From: Deinococcus actinosclerus
Lineage (GTDB): Bacteria; Deinococcota; Deinococci; Deinococcales; Deinococcaceae
Length of the DNA: 64,000 nt
Direction: 5' to 3'
Assembly: GCF_001507665.1 (NCBI RefSeq)
Contig: NZ_CP013910.1
Span: forward strand, 867,501 to 931,500
Shown here: one piece after another, positions 62,860 through 64,000 of the stretch
How positions within the stretch are numbered: position 1 is the first letter of the stretch
How the letters are laid out: each line of letters begins with the position of its first letter
The notes under the pieces: model-generated
Told to the model about the DNA's origin: nothing
Databases searched by the model: none
What the model saw: the letters and a program-made list of their open reading frames with translations, nothing else
Translations under genes and position numbers: made by a program

Positions 62860-63768
62860 TCACGCCTGGGCGCGTTCATGCTGCTCGTCCAGCGCGGCGA
62901 TCTCGTCCGGGGAGAGCTGGTAGCGTTCGCCGCACCAGTGGCAGACGATCTCCTGGCCGCCTGCCTCGATCATCTCCTGGCGCTCCTCGGGGTTGAAGAA
63001 CTTCAGGCTGTCGGCAGCGCGTTCACGGGAGCAGCGGCACTCGAAGCGGGCGGGCTGGGCCTCGGTCGCCAGTTGCAGGTCGAGGCCCTCGGTGGCGCGG
63101 CTGATGGCCTCCAGCAGGCCGCCGCGGCGCAGGTTGTCGGTGATCTGCCCCATGGCGCGGATGTTCGCCTCCAGTTTCGCCAGGGTCTCGTCGGTGACGC
63201 CGGGCATGGCCTGCACCAGCAGCCCGCCGGCGTGCGCCACCCGGCCACCTTCCTCGTACACGCCCAGCAGCACGGCGTTGGGAATCTGCTCGGAGACCCC
63301 CAGGTAGGTGCTGACGTCCTCGGCGATCTCGCCGCTGACCAGCGTGGCGCTGCCGGTGTAGGGTTCGCCGTTGTCGAGCAGGCGCGTGACGCTGATCTCG
63401 CCGTCGTGGCCGACGATACCGCTGACGTCCAGCTTGCCGTCGCGTTCGCGGATCGGGAGGTCGGCGTCGGGGTGGCGCACGTAGCCGCGCACGCGCCCGT
63501 CGGTGCTGCCCTCGGCGACCACCCAGCCGACCGGGCCGCCGCCCTCCACGCGGATATTCACGCGGCTGTCCGCCTTCTTGCCCAGCACGATCGCCAGCAG
63601 CACGCTGGCGGTCAGGGTGCGGCCCAGCGCGGCGGTCGCGGTTTTCGACAGGTTGTGACGCACGCGGGCGTCCTCGACGACGCGGGTGGCCTCCATGCCG
63701 ACGAGCCGCAGGGTGCCCTGCGCCGCCGTGCCGCGCAGGATGAAGGAATCCGGGAGAGGAGCAGTCAT
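62860..63768 (-). CDS. hslO: Redox-regulated chaperone Hsp33
   Basis: 302 residues. The N-terminal Hsp33 fold ([27 protein letters not shown]) and the redox-switch zinc site Cys244-x-Cys246 ... Cys276-x2-Cys279 (CRC and CHWC) are complete. It is activated by oxidation and unfolding to hold damaged proteins in the cytoplasm, fitting an oxidation-tolerant organism. TAAGGT lies 6 bases before the ATG. It lies 16 bases upstream of the nucleotidyltransferase-B2 gene, so read-through from hslO could express the latter. Confidence 0.96.
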   Translation of the reverse strand: MTAPLPDSFILRGTAAQGTLRLVGMEATRVVEDARVRHNLSKTATAALGRTLTASVLLAIVLGKKADSRVNIRVEGGGPVGWVVAEGSTDGRVRGYVRHPDADLPIRERDGKLDVSGIVGHDGEISVTRLLDNGEPYTGSATLVSGEIAEDVSTYLGVSEQIPNAVLLGVYEEGGRVAHAGGLLVQAMPGVTDETLAKLEANIRAMGQITDNLRRGGLLEAISRATEGLDLQLATEAQPARFECRCSRERAADSLKFFNPEERQEMIEAGGQEIVCHWCGERYQLSPDEIAALDEQHERAQA

Positions 63769-63774
63769 CCCGAC

Positions 63775-63780
63775 ACCTTA
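63775..63780 (-). promoter_or_regulatory. -10 box of hslO
   Basis: TAAGGT 6 bases before the ATG at 63768; leaderless-type spacing. Confidence 0.6.
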
Positions 63781-64000
63781 ACGGTTGGGCTGCTGTCGGG
63801 CTGTGCAGGGCCTCGCAATCGGACGGTGGCCCTGGGCCGCGTTGCGGCGCGGGCCTCCAGGGGGCGGACGCCTGACGCAGCGGCAATACGCGCGTCTCTT
63901 ACAAGGGGACAACCGTGATTTCCATTCCTGTTCCTCGTGCGGTACCTTCAGGGTTCTGGCGGGAACTTCTCACCTGCCATTTCTAGCATGAGAGGCCATA
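63781..64000. other. Terminal stretch without a supported gene
   Basis: The last 220 bases are upstream of hslO. Composition drops in GC after about 63890. No reading frame with a credible start, domain or promoter was found; a gene could begin near 63989 and run beyond the window. Confidence 0.4.

Noticed and set aside
63785..63991. 68-codon plus-strand frame at the window end
   Set aside because: Gly/Arg-rich, no start signal or domain; upstream region of hslO.

Overview
The window is chromosomal DNA of a Deinococcus-type bacterium. It is very GC-rich with dense, mostly housekeeping genes. Many genes carry a TANNNT -10 box only 6-8 bases before the start codon, the leaderless-mRNA layout known in Deinococcus. 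The gene set fits: futalosine-pathway menaquinone synthesis (mqnD), a fused chorismate mutase/DAHP synthase, SodC, many exported proteins and lipoproteins. No rRNA operon, IS transposase, prophage or CRISPR array is visible. No gene-free stretch exceeds 300 bases; the last 232 bases hold no gene I can support.

Layout. 1-8.4 kb: a membrane pseudokinase, mrp with an Fe-S-type regulator and a 2H phosphoesterase, the shikimate-entry enzyme, a truncated haemoglobin, a secreted protein and an ABC-2 exporter. 8.4-13.2 kb: an export-rich minus-strand block (SodC fused to a beta-propeller, PQQ-type sugar dehydrogenase, alpha/beta hydrolase) and mqnD. 13.4-24 kb: ribF/NUDIX, dgt, tRNA-Ile, a four-CBS protein, an orphan nuclease-like gene, lipA-lipB, rplS and two HAD phosphatases. 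24-33.5 kb: a LacI-controlled polyol regulon (binding protein, two permeases, mannitol-type dehydrogenase, SDR, zinc polyol dehydrogenase, FGGY kinase). 33.5-40.3 kb: a two-ABC ATPase broken by a frameshift, band-7/NfeD, and secreted proteins. 40.3-45 kb: an Lrp regulator divergent from lysine 2,3-aminomutase and an aminotransferase, separated by a decayed four-helix-bundle element. 45-55 kb: a PQQ-like propeller, tRNA-Ala, guaB, an orphan SUKH-type immunity gene, a haemolysin-III protein, a site-2 protease, a CCA enzyme, HtrA and a GrpB/nucleotidyltransferase fusion.

55.2-62.8 kb is the most unusual part. A 51-residue precursor peptide has a textbook lasso-peptide leader (YxxPxLx3Gx5Tx). Around it sit a PqqD/RRE protein (B1), an HPr-kinase-like tailoring enzyme, and a nucleotidyltransferase fused to a B2-type leader peptidase. 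No lasso cyclase is present, and the core has no Asp/Glu at positions 7-9. The precursor overlaps, and is probably co-transcribed with, two exported lipoproteins, one of them a large ExeM/NucH-type nuclease. This looks like a lasso-derived RiPP pathway making a linear, possibly phosphorylated or nucleotidylated peptide.

Small mobile or repeat DNA is also present: two copies of a ~130-bp intergenic repeat (13.3 and 33.5 kb), a decayed four-helix-bundle element flanked by inverted octamer arrays (43.0-43.5 kb), and a gene-less relative of it inside the polyol operon (30.8 kb).
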